Of a DNA stretch of 64,000 bases, positions 22,368-34,486 are shown piece after piece. Under the pieces are notes generated by a model, which was not told the DNA's origin, did not search any database, and was given only the letters and a program-made list of their open reading frames with translations. The stretch comes from Eonycteris spelaea (lineage: Eukaryota; Chordata; Mammalia; Chiroptera; Pteropodidae): contig PUFA01000316.1 of NCBI GenBank assembly GCA_003508835.1, positions 372,001 to 436,000 on the forward strand, read 5' to 3'. Position numbers and translations under genes: made by a program. Numbering within the stretch: the first letter of the stretch is position 1; each line of letters begins with the position of its first letter.

Positions 22368-22453
22368 TGATTAGGTGAGATTTATAACAAGGGTGCAAGG
22401 ATATTTCAAAATATGCAAATCACTTCTTCATTCATCTTTGTTTAGATTACCTA
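22368..22453 (+). repeat. Inverted 5' piece of the same L1
   Basis: 'gatttataacaagggtgcaagg' and 'caaaatatgcaaatcac' are plus-strand ORF2 sequence that lies immediately upstream of the point reached by the minus-strand part. A short inverted 5' segment next to the main body is the classic L1 5'-inversion (twin-priming) structure. Confidence 0.75.
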
Positions 22454-22756
22454 TTGTGGTTCACTCAAATCTAAGACCCACGGAGACAATTGAGATAAAT
22501 TGTGAGCCTTTATTAGCTGGCCTGCGACTAACTCTCTACCACACAGGGTCAGAGGAGATCAGTCCTGAGCTCCCAAAAGAGGCAGTTTATAAAGATTAGA
22601 ACCACATCCTGGTTAACAAGGTAAACAGATTACCACACCCTGGTTAACGAATCAGAATTGTCCATACATAACTTTGAGCAGATTACCACACCCTGGTTAA
22701 CAGAATCAGAGTAAATCCTTAATGGCGGCTTATTAGAAAATTTTCCACCCTTAATG
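22454..22756 (-). repeat. Solo LTR, provirus A family
   Basis: Same LTR as 12069-12362 in opposite orientation: 'tgtggttcactcaaatctaaga', AATAAA as TTTATT at 22509-22514, end 'ttccaccc ttaatg'. It carries three copies of the 'cctggttaac' U3 motif against one in the provirus. CCTA flanks both sides (22450-22453, 22757-22760), a probable 4-bp target duplication; on that reading the terminal TG has decayed. Confidence 0.9.
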
Positions 22757-22789
22757 CCTATTGTCTTGGTGTAATTAAAAGTAGAGCCC

Positions 22790-23159
22790 CCTCAAATAAG
22801 CACATGAAAGCATGTTCACCATCATTAGTCATTAGGAAATGCAAATTAAAACCAAAATGAGATGCCACTACCCACTCACTAGAATGGCTATAATTATAAA
22901 CCCTATTCATACCAAATGTTAGGGTGTGGAGAAACTGTACTTTTAATACATTGCTGTAAAGAGTGTAAAATGGTACAATCACTTTGGAAAATTATTTGAC
23001 AGTTCTTAAAACTTAAATGGACTTATCATACCACCCAGACATTCTACACCTAGATACTTATATAAGAAAAATAAACACATATGTTTTATACCAAAACTTT
23101 ACATGAATATTCATAGCAGCTTTTTTTGTAATAATTCAAACTGAATGCAGCATATCTAT
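22790..23159 (+). repeat. Old L1 ORF2 C-terminus, left part
   Basis: 'aaataagcacatgaaagcatg', 'ggaaatgcaaattaaaacca', 'catagcagctttttttgtaa': plus-strand L1 end of ORF2. Interrupted at 23159 by LTR-C. Confidence 0.88.
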
Positions 23160-23725
23160 TGTGATGCCTGGTTTGGAACTCCACGAGCCAAGACGGAAAC
23201 TGACACCGATGAAAGCGCAAGAGGGAGTTTACTGACAAACTCGAGTTTGGACTCCCACTCGTTCACTGACGCAGCAGTGGTTGAGAGGAGCCCCGACCGA
23301 GGGGCTGGGACCTAATTTAAAGGGTAAAACCGCAAGCCTTGGGAGATGCCTTGGCGTTACCTGATTGGGGGGTTAGGTTGACCTTTAAAGGGATTGGGTG
23401 GTAGGTTGTTGGGTCCGCATGCAAAAGGGGGTCGTGCGCAGTTGGCTGTGTATAGAGGGGGCTGTGCGCAGTGGGGCTGCGTATAGAGGGGCCGTGCGCA
23501 GAAAGGGCCGAGTGCAGAGGTAGGGCCAAGCGCAGAAGGTGCCGGTGCAGTAATCAAATATGGCAGGAGAAATAAGGGTGGGGGCCTTATGGGCCCACCG
23601 ATTAGCTGGCTTGGCAAGGTTTGGCCAGGTGGTAAGGCATTGTTCTTGACCACTGGCCTTTGAGGAACTTTTCGTACAATTCATCTTGGGATCACTCAGA
23701 AAAATGGAATCATTCCAGTCTTTCA
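23160..23725 (-). repeat. Solo LTR, family C, copy 1
   Basis: 566 bp with TG...CA ends (plus strand 'tgtgatgcctggtttgg' to 'ccagtctttca'). TCTAT is duplicated on both sides (23155-23159, 23726-23730). It splits an L1 that reads continuously when the LTR is removed. The interior has a G-rich tandem array ('gtgcgcag', 'gtatagagggg' units, about 23428-23550). It is highly similar to 63432-63974. Pro/Ala-rich minus ORFs over it are chance. Confidence 0.9.
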
Positions 23726-24115
23726 TCTATCAACAAGGAAGGGAATGGATAAATTAATGCATAGTTATACAATGGAATACTACTCAGAGATAGGTAGGAA
23801 GAAACTATTGATGCACACGACATGTAAGATCTGTGTGAATGAGGTCAAACAAAAAAGGACATAGTATATAATTCAGCTCATACAAAATTCTGTGAAAGGA
23901 AACTTGTGACAGAAACCAGTGTGTGCCTACGAATAGGAAAGATGATGAAAGAAGAAATTACAAAGTGGTGTAAGGAAACCTTTGAGGATGGTGGATATGT
24001 TATTATCTTGACTGTAGTAATAGTTTCACAGGTATATGTCCAAACTCATCAAACTCTAAATTTAAATGTGCATAATGTATTGCATATCAATTATACCTCA
24101 GTTAGGCTGTGAGAA
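23726..24115 (+). repeat. Old L1 3' end, right part
   Basis: Continues with 'ggataaattaatgcatagtt', 'tacaatggaatactactcag', then a 3'UTR ending 'caattatacctcagttaggc'. No intact frame. Confidence 0.88.
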
Positions 24116-25123
24116 AAATAATGCTATGTTTCACTCATGAAGGTATTACAGTTTTGCATGTTGGTAATATTCTATTTCTTAATCTGGGTGTTGATTTCAT
24201 AGAGTTTTAGTTTGGATATTGATGTCATAGATTTATTCAGTTTTTGAAAAATTCATTTACAATATGTGCACTTCTCTGCATATCTGTTATTCTTCAACCA
24301 AAAACAACAATAGCAAAACCAAAAAAAAAAAAAAAAAAAACCCTGAAAGAATCCCAGAGGGAAGCATGCAGAAAGTGCTTCATTTGGCCAATAAATTATA
24401 GGATGACCCATACTTTGTATTTTTATTTTTTTGTATCTTAGGAAAAAGAAAACTACGATTTAGAAACAACTTACAAAAAGACACAAAAATAATAAATATT
24501 TCAGTGGAGACTTCAGCTAGTTTTTTTCTTTCCTGTGTTTTTCTGTGCTTTTTCAGGCCAATACAGACTGGTTGATGTTTAATAAAGGTACGTAATGTTA
24601 AAAAATAATCAGTCTTATTTATGGTCAGCCCTTATACATTCATATCATAATTCATGATGATTCACATTAGATTCCTTCATGGATAAAGATAACTTTCATT
24701 TCAATATTTATAGCGAAGCTAAAAAAGATTTCTAAGTATTTCAAATATCAAATGCTGATATATGCTCAGTGTTGATAATGGGAGAAATATTTGGTAAGAA
24801 GTAAGTAAGTGCTGAGTAGCAGAATCTAGGCTGGACCTCCCAACATTCCTGTTATTATATTGATCACAGTGTAAAAGAGGAGATGGGCTCTCCCAGACAA
24901 TTTCACTTCACCCGTCTTTCTTTCGGACTGTACCTCCATATCAAGGTATTTTGTAACTTGGCGACTTTCTTATTACTCTGACTTTACAGCTCTGAAATTT
25001 CAGCTTCAATGAAATGAAGTGGAATTTTTCTTTTGCTTCAGAAGCTCAGGGACACTTCTCTGTTGACTTACATCCAGTGTTTCACAGTCATTTTGTCTTG
25101 GTCTGGGTTTGCTGCCAATATTT
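24116..25123. other. No gene or clear repeat recognised
   Basis: Contains an A run (24322-24340). The rest is AT-rich with no assignable element. Confidence 0.5.
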
Positions 25124-25137
25124 AAGAATTGCCTGAC
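25124..25137. repeat. Target-site duplication of the 25138-27395 L1 insertion, left copy
   Basis: 'aagaattgcctgac', identical to 27396-27409. It is preceded by TTT, giving TTT/AAGAA at the cut site, close to the L1 endonuclease preference. Confidence 0.88.
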
Positions 25138-25163
25138 AAGAGAAAGATATAAAAAGCAGCCAA

Positions 25164-25893
25164 ATGGGAAACGAAGAAGTCAAACTGTCACTCTTTGTGG
25201 ATGACATGATTCTCTATATAGAAAACCCTAAAGACTACACAAGAACACTACTAGAAACAATAAGCAAATACAGTAAAGTCTCTGGATACAAAATAGACAT
25301 TAAAAAATCTATCGCGTTCCTATACTCTAATAAAGTGTCAGAAAAAGAGGTGGAAAAAAAAATTCCTTTTGCAATTGCAAGAAAAAGAATAAAATACCTA
25401 GGAATAAAGTTTGAAACATGTGAAGGATCTATGTAATGAAAACAAGACCCTATTAAAAGAAATTGAAGAAGATACAAAGAAATGGAAAGACATTTCGTGT
25501 TCTCGGATTGGAAGAATCAACATAGTTCAAATGACCTTATTACCTAAAGCACTATACAGACTTAATGCAATCCCCATCAAAATCCTATCAACATTTTTTA
25601 AAGAAATAGAACAAAACATCAGATTTGTATGGAAGCACAAAAGACCCCAAATTGCCAAAGCCATCCTGAGAAAAAAGAATGAGGCTGGAGGCATCACTCT
25701 TCCTGACTTCAAATTATACTACAAAGTGACATTAATCAAAATGGCATGGTATTGGCAGCAAAACAGACACACGGACCAGTGGAACAGAATTGAGAGCCCA
25801 GAAGTAAACCCATGGTTATATGGGCAAATAATTTTCAACAAAAAAGCCAAAAACATACAGTGGAGAAAGGAAAACCTCTTCAATAAATGCTAG
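25164..25893 (+). pseudogene. L1 ORF2 fragment: RT palm and following domain, frameshifted
   Basis: Part of the L1 ORF2 endonuclease/reverse transcriptase. The first frame (25164-25436) has the RT catalytic box as '[10 protein letters not shown]' (FVDD at 25194-25205; most L1s have FADD) and '[14 protein letters not shown]'. A small indel at about 25405-25425 shifts to a second frame (25411-25893) with '[14 protein letters not shown]', '[19 protein letters not shown]' and '[19 protein letters not shown]'. It stops at TAG 25891-25893. ORF2 normally has about 1270 residues; endonuclease and the first half of RT are absent through 5' truncation. Confidence 0.92.
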
Positions 25894-26468
25894 AAAAATT
25901 GGAAGGCCACCCGAAAAAGAATGAAACTAGACTTTTGTCTATCACCACACACCAAAATTAACTCAAAATAAATTAAGGACTGCAATATAAGACTGGGATC
26001 AATAAAATACATAGAAGAAAACATGGGAACTAAACTCAAAGACCTTGGACTTAAAAGATTTTGAATTTGACCTCAAAGACAAGGGAAGTAAAAGCAAAAA
26101 TAAATGAATGGGACTATATCAAACTAAAAAGCTTATGCTCAGGAAGAGAAATCATCAACAAGAAGAGCCAACCATCCAAATGGGAAAATATTTTGCAAGC
26201 AATGCCTCTGATAAGGGCCTAATATGCAAAATATACAAAGAACTCATATGACTCAATAACAACAACAAAAACAAATGATCCAATCAAAAAGGGACCTGAA
26301 CAGACACTTCTCCCCAAACATCCTTTGTATGTTGGACATACAAATGGTCAACAAATATGAATAGATGCTCAACATCGCTAGCTATTAGGGAAATGCTAAT
26401 TAAAACCACAATGAGATACCATCAACACCTGTTAGAATAGGTATAATCAACAGGACAAGTAATAAAAA

Positions 26469-26693
26469 ATGCTGGAGAGGATGCAGAGAAAAAGGAACCC
26501 TCATACACTGCTGGTGGACTGCAAATCGGTACAGCCACTATGGAAAACAGTATGGAGGTTCCTCAAAAAACTAAGAATTGATCTACCATATGATCCAGCA
26601 ATCCTCTACTGGTATTTACCCCAAAGACTTAAAAACACCAATATTCATAGCTGCACTAGTCACAGTGGCCAGAACATGGAAGCAACCGAATAG
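26469..26693 (+). pseudogene. L1 ORF2 C-terminal fragment
   Basis: '[20 protein letters not shown]' and '[13 protein letters not shown]' are the extreme C-terminal region of L1 ORF2. Separated from 25893 by further frameshifts. Confidence 0.85.
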
Positions 26694-27180
26694 TGTCCTA
26701 TGATAGATGATTAGCTAGAGAAGCTGTGGTGCATATATACAATGGAATATTACTCAGCCATCAGAAGAGATGAAATACTGCCATTTGCAACAACCTAGAT
26801 GGACCTCAAAATGATCATGCTAAGCAAAATAAGCCAGACAGAAAAAGTTGAAAATCACATGATATCACTTGTATGTGGGATATAAACCTGAAAGCAACAA
26901 ATGAACGGGCAAACAGAGACTCAGGGACATGGACAATGGACTAGTGGTTACCAGAGGTGGTGTGAGGGGAAAGGGAAGTGACAGGGTAAAGGGGATCAAG
27001 TATTGGGGGGGGTAAGGAGAGGGTGAAGTGTGTAAAGGGGATCAAATATGTGATAGCCAAAGGAAACTGGACTCTGAGTGGTAATCAAATAATAGAATAT
27101 ACAGATGTCAAATTATAATGTACACCTGAAAATTATGTAATTTTATTAACCAATGTTGCTCCAGTAAACTTAAAATAAAA

Positions 27181-27395
27181 AGTACATGAACTCTGGAAAA
27201 AAAATTAATGACAGAGCTAGGAACTGATGAGAGAATTTCTGACTCAAAATCTAATACTCTTTTCCATTATGCTGCACTGGCTCTATTTAAACCATGGAAA
27301 TTAGAACCCCCAAAGTTTTGTTTATTTGCTTATTTGTTTAGTTCATCCAGCCTAATCACTTCAACTAATAATGAAATCTATGTACATTAAAAAAA
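27181..27395 (+). repeat. Probable 3'-transduced segment
   Basis: Lies between the L1 3' end ('cagtaaacttaaaataaaaa', 27162-27181) and a second A tract adjoining the right target duplication. It is not L1: 27205-27285 resembles a minus-strand MIR ('agagctaggaactgatgag', 'ccattatgctgcactgg'), as expected for ordinary genomic DNA copied from the source locus by read-through. Confidence 0.7.
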
Positions 27396-27409
27396 AAGAA
27401 TTGCCTGAC
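27396..27409. repeat. Target-site duplication, right copy
   Basis: 'aagaattgcctgac', a perfect copy of 25124-25137, directly after the A tract. Confidence 0.88.
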
Positions 27410-30400
27410 CTTTCAATTATTTACTGTTAAATATTTTCAGGCAAGAAAAAAAAGAAATGAAAGAAAGAAAAAGGTGTTCTTGTATGATGTGGTTTTAAGT
27501 TAAGTGATTTCCAGACCACCTTATCCCATTCTTGAGAAATAAATGTTTTTCCCAATGTTTTTTTTTTTAATTTCAAAAAACTATTAATGTTTCTAAGTTA
27601 TTGGTAGAAAAGGAAGAGGGTTTTTTTTTGTTTGTTTAAGTCCATATACCCAACCCGTGTGCAGGCAAAGAAGCAGTGATTTTTAGGCGTCCTCAGATGT
27701 TCCCATTAGTCTAACACCTGTGTTTAAACCTGCGTAAGTCAGTTAACTACTGTCTGAGATAGACTTCTCCTCTGTCAAGAAGAGACAAGATGGACAAGAG
27801 TGCTTTCCAAATATTTTTTCAAGTTCAAGTGTCTATGAATAAATATGATATAAATTAGGATATTAGTGAAGGCTAATTACTTCTTCCATATAAATCAAAT
27901 ATTTGATATGTCCCTATAATATCAAAGTACTGTGCTTTTATTCATGCAAAATTAATATGCCATAGCTAGAAATTTAAGCTAATAGAAATGTAAACATCAC
28001 CTTAGACACCCTGAACAATGGAAGCAACTGATAGAGGTAGTTGTGGGAAGGGTCGGAGTAAATCCTGCAAACTGTGGCTTAAATCAAAGTTCTTTCCCTA
28101 GTGTCCCATCTATATAATGGTAGTACGTTGAATGCTCTTGACTTAATAAAGCCACCTATTTAAAAAGGACTTAGAATGTTATGAATTATGCAGAGCAATA
28201 ATATTTGTATAGGAATTTAAAAGTATTAGTATTCTCACATAATACATTTTTGAAAAGTATACAAACTCTCTTTTGGTCCTAATGCTTCTAACATTGCAAA
28301 CATCACAGTCAAGAGACGAGTTTGTTTTCTGAACAGAGTCTTCTCTTTGGAAGTAACGTTAGGGAGCCAGCCTGTTGTCATTCTCCTGCCTCGTCTCTCC
28401 TTTGTCTTTTCCATAGATGCCCTCTCCCAGGCACAAGTCCACCCCTGTTTCTGTCTAATCATAGTTCTTCAGACTATCTGCAAGCTTTTGAGAATTAACT
28501 CCTCATACCGGACTTGAATCCTTGAGCTCTTCCCCCAAGCATCTGTTCCAGGAAGCTTAGAGTCTCTGGTGCACCTTTGGAGCCTGAGCACTCCTGAGCT
28601 AGAGCATTCTTCATCTCCTCCCTCCCCCTTTCCCATTGGCTTGTCCCTGGATACAATGTCTCCCTTAGATGCCCTGTCTGCCTTCTCATCTAGCTTACCT
28701 AGTAGTGATGTCCCCTCCTCCTAGGATCAATCAGGCCATCCTGTAACACATGCCATCAAAATCTTAGAGCTGTCACTGGACCTTTTCTCTCAGTATTATG
28801 GCTGTCCTCTTAGTCTAAACACCCATCCTCCTCCTCTCAGCAGCGATCCTATCTTTGCTTCCATAGTCCTTCCTTCATTTTAGTCTGAGTAGACTGGATA
28901 GGCCACTCCTATAAACACCAGGGGACAGAGTTTGGGACCAAGATAGCCTATTTGCACAGTGATTGGTTCAGAGGCGGTGACTTTAAATGACCCAGAGAAA
29001 ATGTCAGGACTTCCCCTGGAAGTTGTAGGATGGTTGCTCTCTCTTCTTTGGTTAAATTTAAACCTGAAACATTGTAAGTGAAGCAAGTTTGACACTAACA
29101 TTTGCAGGTCATTGAGCAAGAAAACAATAGAGGTTCTAAACACAGAACCATATGTCTAAATATATAAAATTATAAAAATTTAAGTATGTATTAATTTAAT
29201 AAATTTAACACAACATTAAATAATATTTGGTCCTATCTGGACAAATATACTTCTATAATGACCTGAAAGGTCAAGTTCAAATTCTCAGACTCAGATTTCT
29301 ACTTTGGAGCATGGCTGGATGAAGAGCTCACAACATACTTTGACCCATCTCCGCTCTCTCTCCTGCCTCAATTCTGTACCACAGTGGGGCTCATAAGCCA
29401 TGTATGAACACCCTAGCTTGTTGATCCAAATTCCACACACACCCTCTGCCAACAGCTACCTCTTGGATCAAAAGGTATGCAAATTGGCAATTTGGTTCAG
29501 ATTAATAGATTCAAGCAAGAGGCCCCACACAGGGCTAAGAACCAACTCGGAGATTTTGGAAGGGAATTCTTGGGTCCACGGTGCCCAGAGTATGGTCTAG
29601 AGGGATGTGGGAAGATTCCAGGTGATGATGTGCTCTGGCTCCAGAGGTTTCTTACCCCATGAGGAGAGCTCTCTATAGTGCAGGATCCAGGGGAGGCCTT
29701 TTTGCCTGGATCTAAGGGCGGCACTTAGAGCTGCAAGCGACCGTCTCACAACCATGAGGGTAGGAGCTGTCTTAGAAAAAATCTAGCACATAGAGAAGAA
29801 CGAACCAAATCAAGAGATGGTGAGAACTGGGTTATGGTTACGTCATGTGAGTCTCCACATAAGCATCAACTAAAAAGCCGACCCTGTCCTGGGACATCCA
29901 GTTTTATGACTAATTCATTTTGTTTTTGCTCAAGCTAATTTGGGGTGAGGTTTCTGCCGACTAACAGAATCATGTCTGATAGTTTTTCTTGTTGATGTGT
30001 GTGAATGACTCATGTCTGGACTGTCGTTCTTTCTAAAACTGTGGGATTAGTCTTGATCTAAGCAATCCCTGAAAATGAAGGTTGCCCCACCCCTCTCCCC
30101 TATGCCCTGGTGGAGAGGGAGTTCTATGTTCAGTATTTACCCTCTTCCTTGTTAGCCCCTTTCTGCTAGGAACCATCCTGCCTCTTACCTACACATCCTA
30201 GTTTACAAGGGAAAGGAACTATAAACTGCCAAACAATAATCTACTCATTAAAGTACTGCTAAATTTATAACACCCAACAGTTGAGACAATTGAAAATATG
30301 CTGCAGTGTGGTAAAACCACGAAGAAAAGGCCAATAAATACGAAGACTATAGTCTTGAAAGCATCATATATTCATCATCACCTTGTTCAGTGAAGGCAGT

Positions 30401-31775
30401 CCAAACATGTGGGAAAGCAATAAGTACTCTTATTTTGAAAACTGGTTCTTTCTGTTTATTGACAGCCTGCATTCATCATTTAAGAAGATGTATATTTGTG
30501 TACAAACAGTTTTGTTTCCTATTCCCCCTCTCTAGCGGCCTATCTGACTTTAGTACCAGTTGATAAAGGTTCAGCCAGAATTCTGGCCCCATACCAGAGA
30601 TTCTAAACCTCAGAAATTAATTTCTTTAGGTCATATGAAACACTATATGAGAATAAATAAAGAGAAGAATGTAAAAGCATATAATTAATCAATTTCAGTT
30701 GGCGTATCACTGTGTTTCCTATGAAATCATGCCCAACGAAGTGTGTGATTTTTTTTTTTAATGAAAGAAGCGTGTTGAAGATGAGAAGTCATACATGTGG
30801 ATTTTTTTTAAAGTGAATATCATAACATAAACTTTTTAGGGTATTAGTCCAACCATAACTCATCCCCAGTTCTCTAAGAAACAACTTCCCCTGCTCCTAT
30901 AGATGGACAGAATGTGAGCTCTATTCATACAACATGAGTCACCACGATCCCTTTCACCTTTGGCCATAGAGAGGAAGGGGATGGGAGAAGGATTAGAACT
31001 GATGAGTGAAGGGACAGAGATGAGAGACCAAAACGGCCTAGAGAGAGGCTCGCACGCACACAGCAAGAGTGACAGCCACGGGTCTTGACAGCTCCCAGTT
31101 CCTGGTTCCCCACTCACCTGAGGCCCACCTTCCATTCCTGCACGTTGCTTTGAGAGACTCCTTGTAGCTTTCCAATAAAATTTGTTTTTTTTTTTTTTCC
31201 TCTTTAGGCTGGCTGCAGTAGGTAATTGCTATTTTAAATGGAAGTTCTTAGCAAATATGCTTGTTAAAAGTTTGTCTTTTAACTTGTGTACAGTCATGGA
31301 TTTTCAGCTCATTAAACTTTAAAGAAAATCTTAAGAGTGACTTTTTGGTCTGAGCACATCCTGAAATTCTGCGATTACTGTCACTTTAAAAGAATTTGCT
31401 TTTCTGTTCCATAAGAAAAGTTCTATTTAAAGCAGTCATTTTTACTGTGGATAATGTGAGTGGTACATTTGCCATGTTCTTGGGATTTTAAAATGAAGAT
31501 CTCTCCCCTGAATCTCAGCAATAATTAGATGTCTAATCAATCATTAACATCCATAGTGACTCAATAAATCAGCAAACTTGAAAATATGGAACTTTACCTC
31601 TTGGTTTTAATGGTCCCTCTGTACTGTATATGTCAGTGATTCTAGCACACATTGAAATAAAAGAAAAACATTTTCTGTATGCTCGCTTTTTTTCTAACCT
31701 TAATTGATAACCTGTTCCTTATTTTTTTTAAAACAAAACAAAATTTTTATAAAACTTTCCTATCATTTAAACTTT
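27410..31775. other. Mostly unassigned; L2-like and LTR-like hints
   Basis: 28500-28870 has L2-like pyrimidine-rich text on the plus strand (weak). 29420-29990 may be an ancient LTR: near its end 'ccagttttatgactaattc' and 'ttgctcaagctaatttgggg' resemble 3' ends of old ERVL-type LTRs. The rest holds no recognisable element, and no ORF here shows a known domain. Confidence 0.35.
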
Positions 31776-32167
31776 TATATTAGTTTTTCTAAAGGTGCCA
31801 TAACAAAGTACCACAGATGGGTGGCTTAAAAAACAAACATTTATTTTCCCACAATTCTGGGGTCCAAGAGTCTGAAGATCAAGGTGTCCGGAGGGTTAGC
31901 TGCTTCTGAAGACTCTCTCCTTGGCTTTCAGACGGCTGTTTTCTTTCTGTCTTCACACAGTCTTTCTACTGTGTGTATCTGTGTCCAAATTTCCTCTTTG
32001 GATACCAGACAGATTAGGGCCCACCCTAATGACATCATTTGACCGTAATTACCTTTTTAAAGACCCTATTTCTAAATACAGTCACTTTCTGGGGTACTTG
32101 AGGGTTAGGACTTTGACACACTAATTTTTGGGGGGGAGAGGGAGTAGATAATTCAGCCCATAGCAAC
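31776..32167 (-). repeat. ERVL-MaLR LTR (MLT1/MST type)
   Basis: Plus strand begins 'tatattagtttttctaaagg' then 'ccataacaaagtaccacagat', passes 'tgtgtccaaatttcctctt', 'gggcccaccctaatgacatc', and ends 'aattcagcccatagcaaca'. This is the reverse complement of the MaLR LTR class, diverged to about the level of an old mammalian element. Confidence 0.85.
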
Positions 32168-32275
32168 ATTTAACCAATATTTGTTTGAGTGCCTATTATG
32201 AGCTGTTTAAAAATCGAGACAACTATGAAAAAGAAAGGCCTCCCACCTGCCCTCGTAAAGGTCCAAATCTTGACG
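32168..32275 (-). repeat. L2 3' end fragment
   Basis: 'ccaatatttgtttgagtgcc' and 'cacctgccctcgtaaaggt' follow the reverse complement of the L2 tail. Confidence 0.5.
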
Positions 32276-34094
32276 AGTGTATTTTATTTAGAACTCCCGT
32301 TTAAGCCTCTGTGACAAAGAGACCCCAGAGTAGAAGAGTGGGTGGGAAGTTCTCTTCCAGGCCAGTGTCGCAAGGTGGACAGCCCGGGCCTGTAGGACAG
32401 CTGTGCCAGCCTAGCACCAGCTTCCTCTCTGGGCACTGGGTAGCTTCTCCGCCTCTTGCCATCCGCTCCACATCACAACTAGCAGGAAGGAGGAAAGGCA
32501 AAGGCACACTCCTTTTAAGGGAATGACCTTATTATTTCTGGTCAAAAGAGAGTCACACATCCATGGGTAAGAAAAGTTGGAAAAAAAAATGTGTTCTGTA
32601 TTTAAGTTGTCATGGGCCCAGCTAAAATGCAATATGCTTTTGGTAAAAGAGCAAATGGATATTAGGAGCAGTTCATGGGGGCAGAGACCGTAAAAAGACA
32701 ATGACTTTACGTAGTGTAGCAAGGGGAAAAGGAGCACCGTGTACAGAAGCAGTAAAAGCTGGCATCTGGAGATGGAAATGGGTGACGCTGCACAGAAAAG
32801 TAGAAGCCAGAGACCAAAGACCAGGGAGAGGGTAAGTGAGATAGATGCTCCTGGGTTCCCAGAGCTTTTTGGATCCTTATTCTAATCCCTCGTGTTATAG
32901 AAACGCTTTCTTATTCCTTATTTTTCAATCTTAAATTGCTTATAAATTCAGGTTTTAGTTTCTTTTTAAAGTAACTTTCCTGTTTATAATGGCCGCTTAC
33001 TTGCCAAACAAGTACTCTGCTTTCAACCAACAGGTTAGACTAAGTCTAACTGCTTATTCTTACTGGAAAGCGATCGCCATAAACAGCAAGTGGGCAAGAG
33101 GTCAGCTCCCCAGTAGTTTGATAATATACATTGATATTTTAACTATGTAACCACAAAAGAAGGTATGTATATATATAAAAAGATACACATAAAAGAAGCT
33201 GAAATTATTGGTAGGGCTTGCTAACCCTGTTAAATTCTTCTATTTTTAAGTAAAATATCCTTTTAAAGAAATAGTCCTCATTAGAAAAGATTCCACAAAT
33301 ACTAGAAATTGCTACCACAAGGTTACATAGTATTTTAGCAATAAGATATTTTTATATGGCATGATAAATACATGCAAAATATCCTAATAAAAAATCTTGA
33401 TCTACTCATGGTTTTAGAAAGCCATAAAGCTCATGAAAGTTTAAAAAGGAAATTGATTTATTTCCTAGATAGGTTTCTAAATGGTGGTTCATATAATACT
33501 TGTAGTTAAAAAGAAATCTGAGATTCCAAAATTAGCTCACTCTGTAATCAATGTCAGTGGAAATTCAACTGAGACAGCTAGATTTTGCTTAATAGGTATT
33601 TGGACTTTGGCCACCTAACAACCATCCCCTCTTCTTAACAGCACCCCAGAATCCTTTGGGGCATTACTACTCCTTCTGCTTTGGAAATACTCTTGGTAAA
33701 ATGGTCAGTTCAGGTCCCTTTCCTCCCATTATGGATGAGAGAGGGGCCTTGTAGGCTCTTTCCACCAGACCTTTCACTCAGCAACCAGATGGAACCAGGG
33801 GCCAGCAACTTGATGTGAGCTAGGTCTAGTTAAAGCTCACTCCTGGGAATTTAAATCTTGACGAGAGAAAACAAAACTGGCATTGGCAGGATGTACTCAT
33901 TCCTGAAATCAGCACTCTGTTCGTTGATCCTAGGCCTAGGCCTCCACCGATTTGCATGCATTCCATGAGTTCCTGTATAATTTCATTTTCCTTAGATTTA
34001 GCAGATTTGATTTTTGTTGTTTTTCAATCTACAAATCCTAACTGATTCACCTTCTAGCTACTGATTTATAAATTGGCCATATTGAACGATGATA
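32276..34094. other. No gene or clear repeat recognised
   Basis: Mixed-composition DNA. A 33600-34020 segment looks repeat-like but I cannot name it. ORFs at 32301-32526 overlap on both strands with no domain. Confidence 0.45.
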
Positions 34095-34486
34095 TCAAAC
34101 TGAAAAAAAGAGCCCAAAACCCACGTTCAACTCTACAAACCCTTGAAAGAACTTAGACAGCAAGTGCCAACATTAAATAGACAGACAAAAAGAGTGAAGT
34201 ATCAATAAAGTTGCTACAATTTTCCTCAAAATTTTCAAAAATCTTTACAGACATGGTAGTCGTCCCCAGTAGAAAAGGGAACATATCAAAAGAAAAAGAA
34301 TAGTTCAATTTCATCAGTAATCAAAGAGAAATAAACTAAATACCAATTTTTCCCCATGAAATTAAAAGTGAGAGGGTGGTGAGATGAGCATTTTCATAAA
34401 CTTCAAGTGGGTATATAAATGATTATAAGTTTTCAGGAAATAACCTGGCAATATGTAACAAGAACCACCAAAAAGGTTCATATATC
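34095..34486 (+). repeat. L1ME-type ORF2 fragment, left part
   Basis: A-rich plus-strand L1 text ('gataatatca..' region to 'aacctggcaatatgtaacaa', 'accaaaaaggttcat'), equivalent to the ORF2 region before 'atccttttgacccagcaattc'. Interrupted at about 34487. Confidence 0.6.

Larger units (their letters stand above)
25138..27395 (+). mobile_element. 5'-truncated L1 with 3' transduction
   Basis: L1 body 25138 to about 27180 (end of ORF2 and 3'UTR) followed by about 215 bp of non-L1 DNA and a second A tract (27388-27395), all enclosed by a 14-bp direct repeat (25124-25137 and 27396-27409). The least diverged L1 in the window. Confidence 0.85.

Noticed and set aside
23317..23726. Pro/Ala/Thr-rich minus ORFs, recurring at 63656-63928
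   Set aside because: They arise from the G-rich array in the LTR-C family. The recurrence reflects the shared LTR, not a conserved gene.
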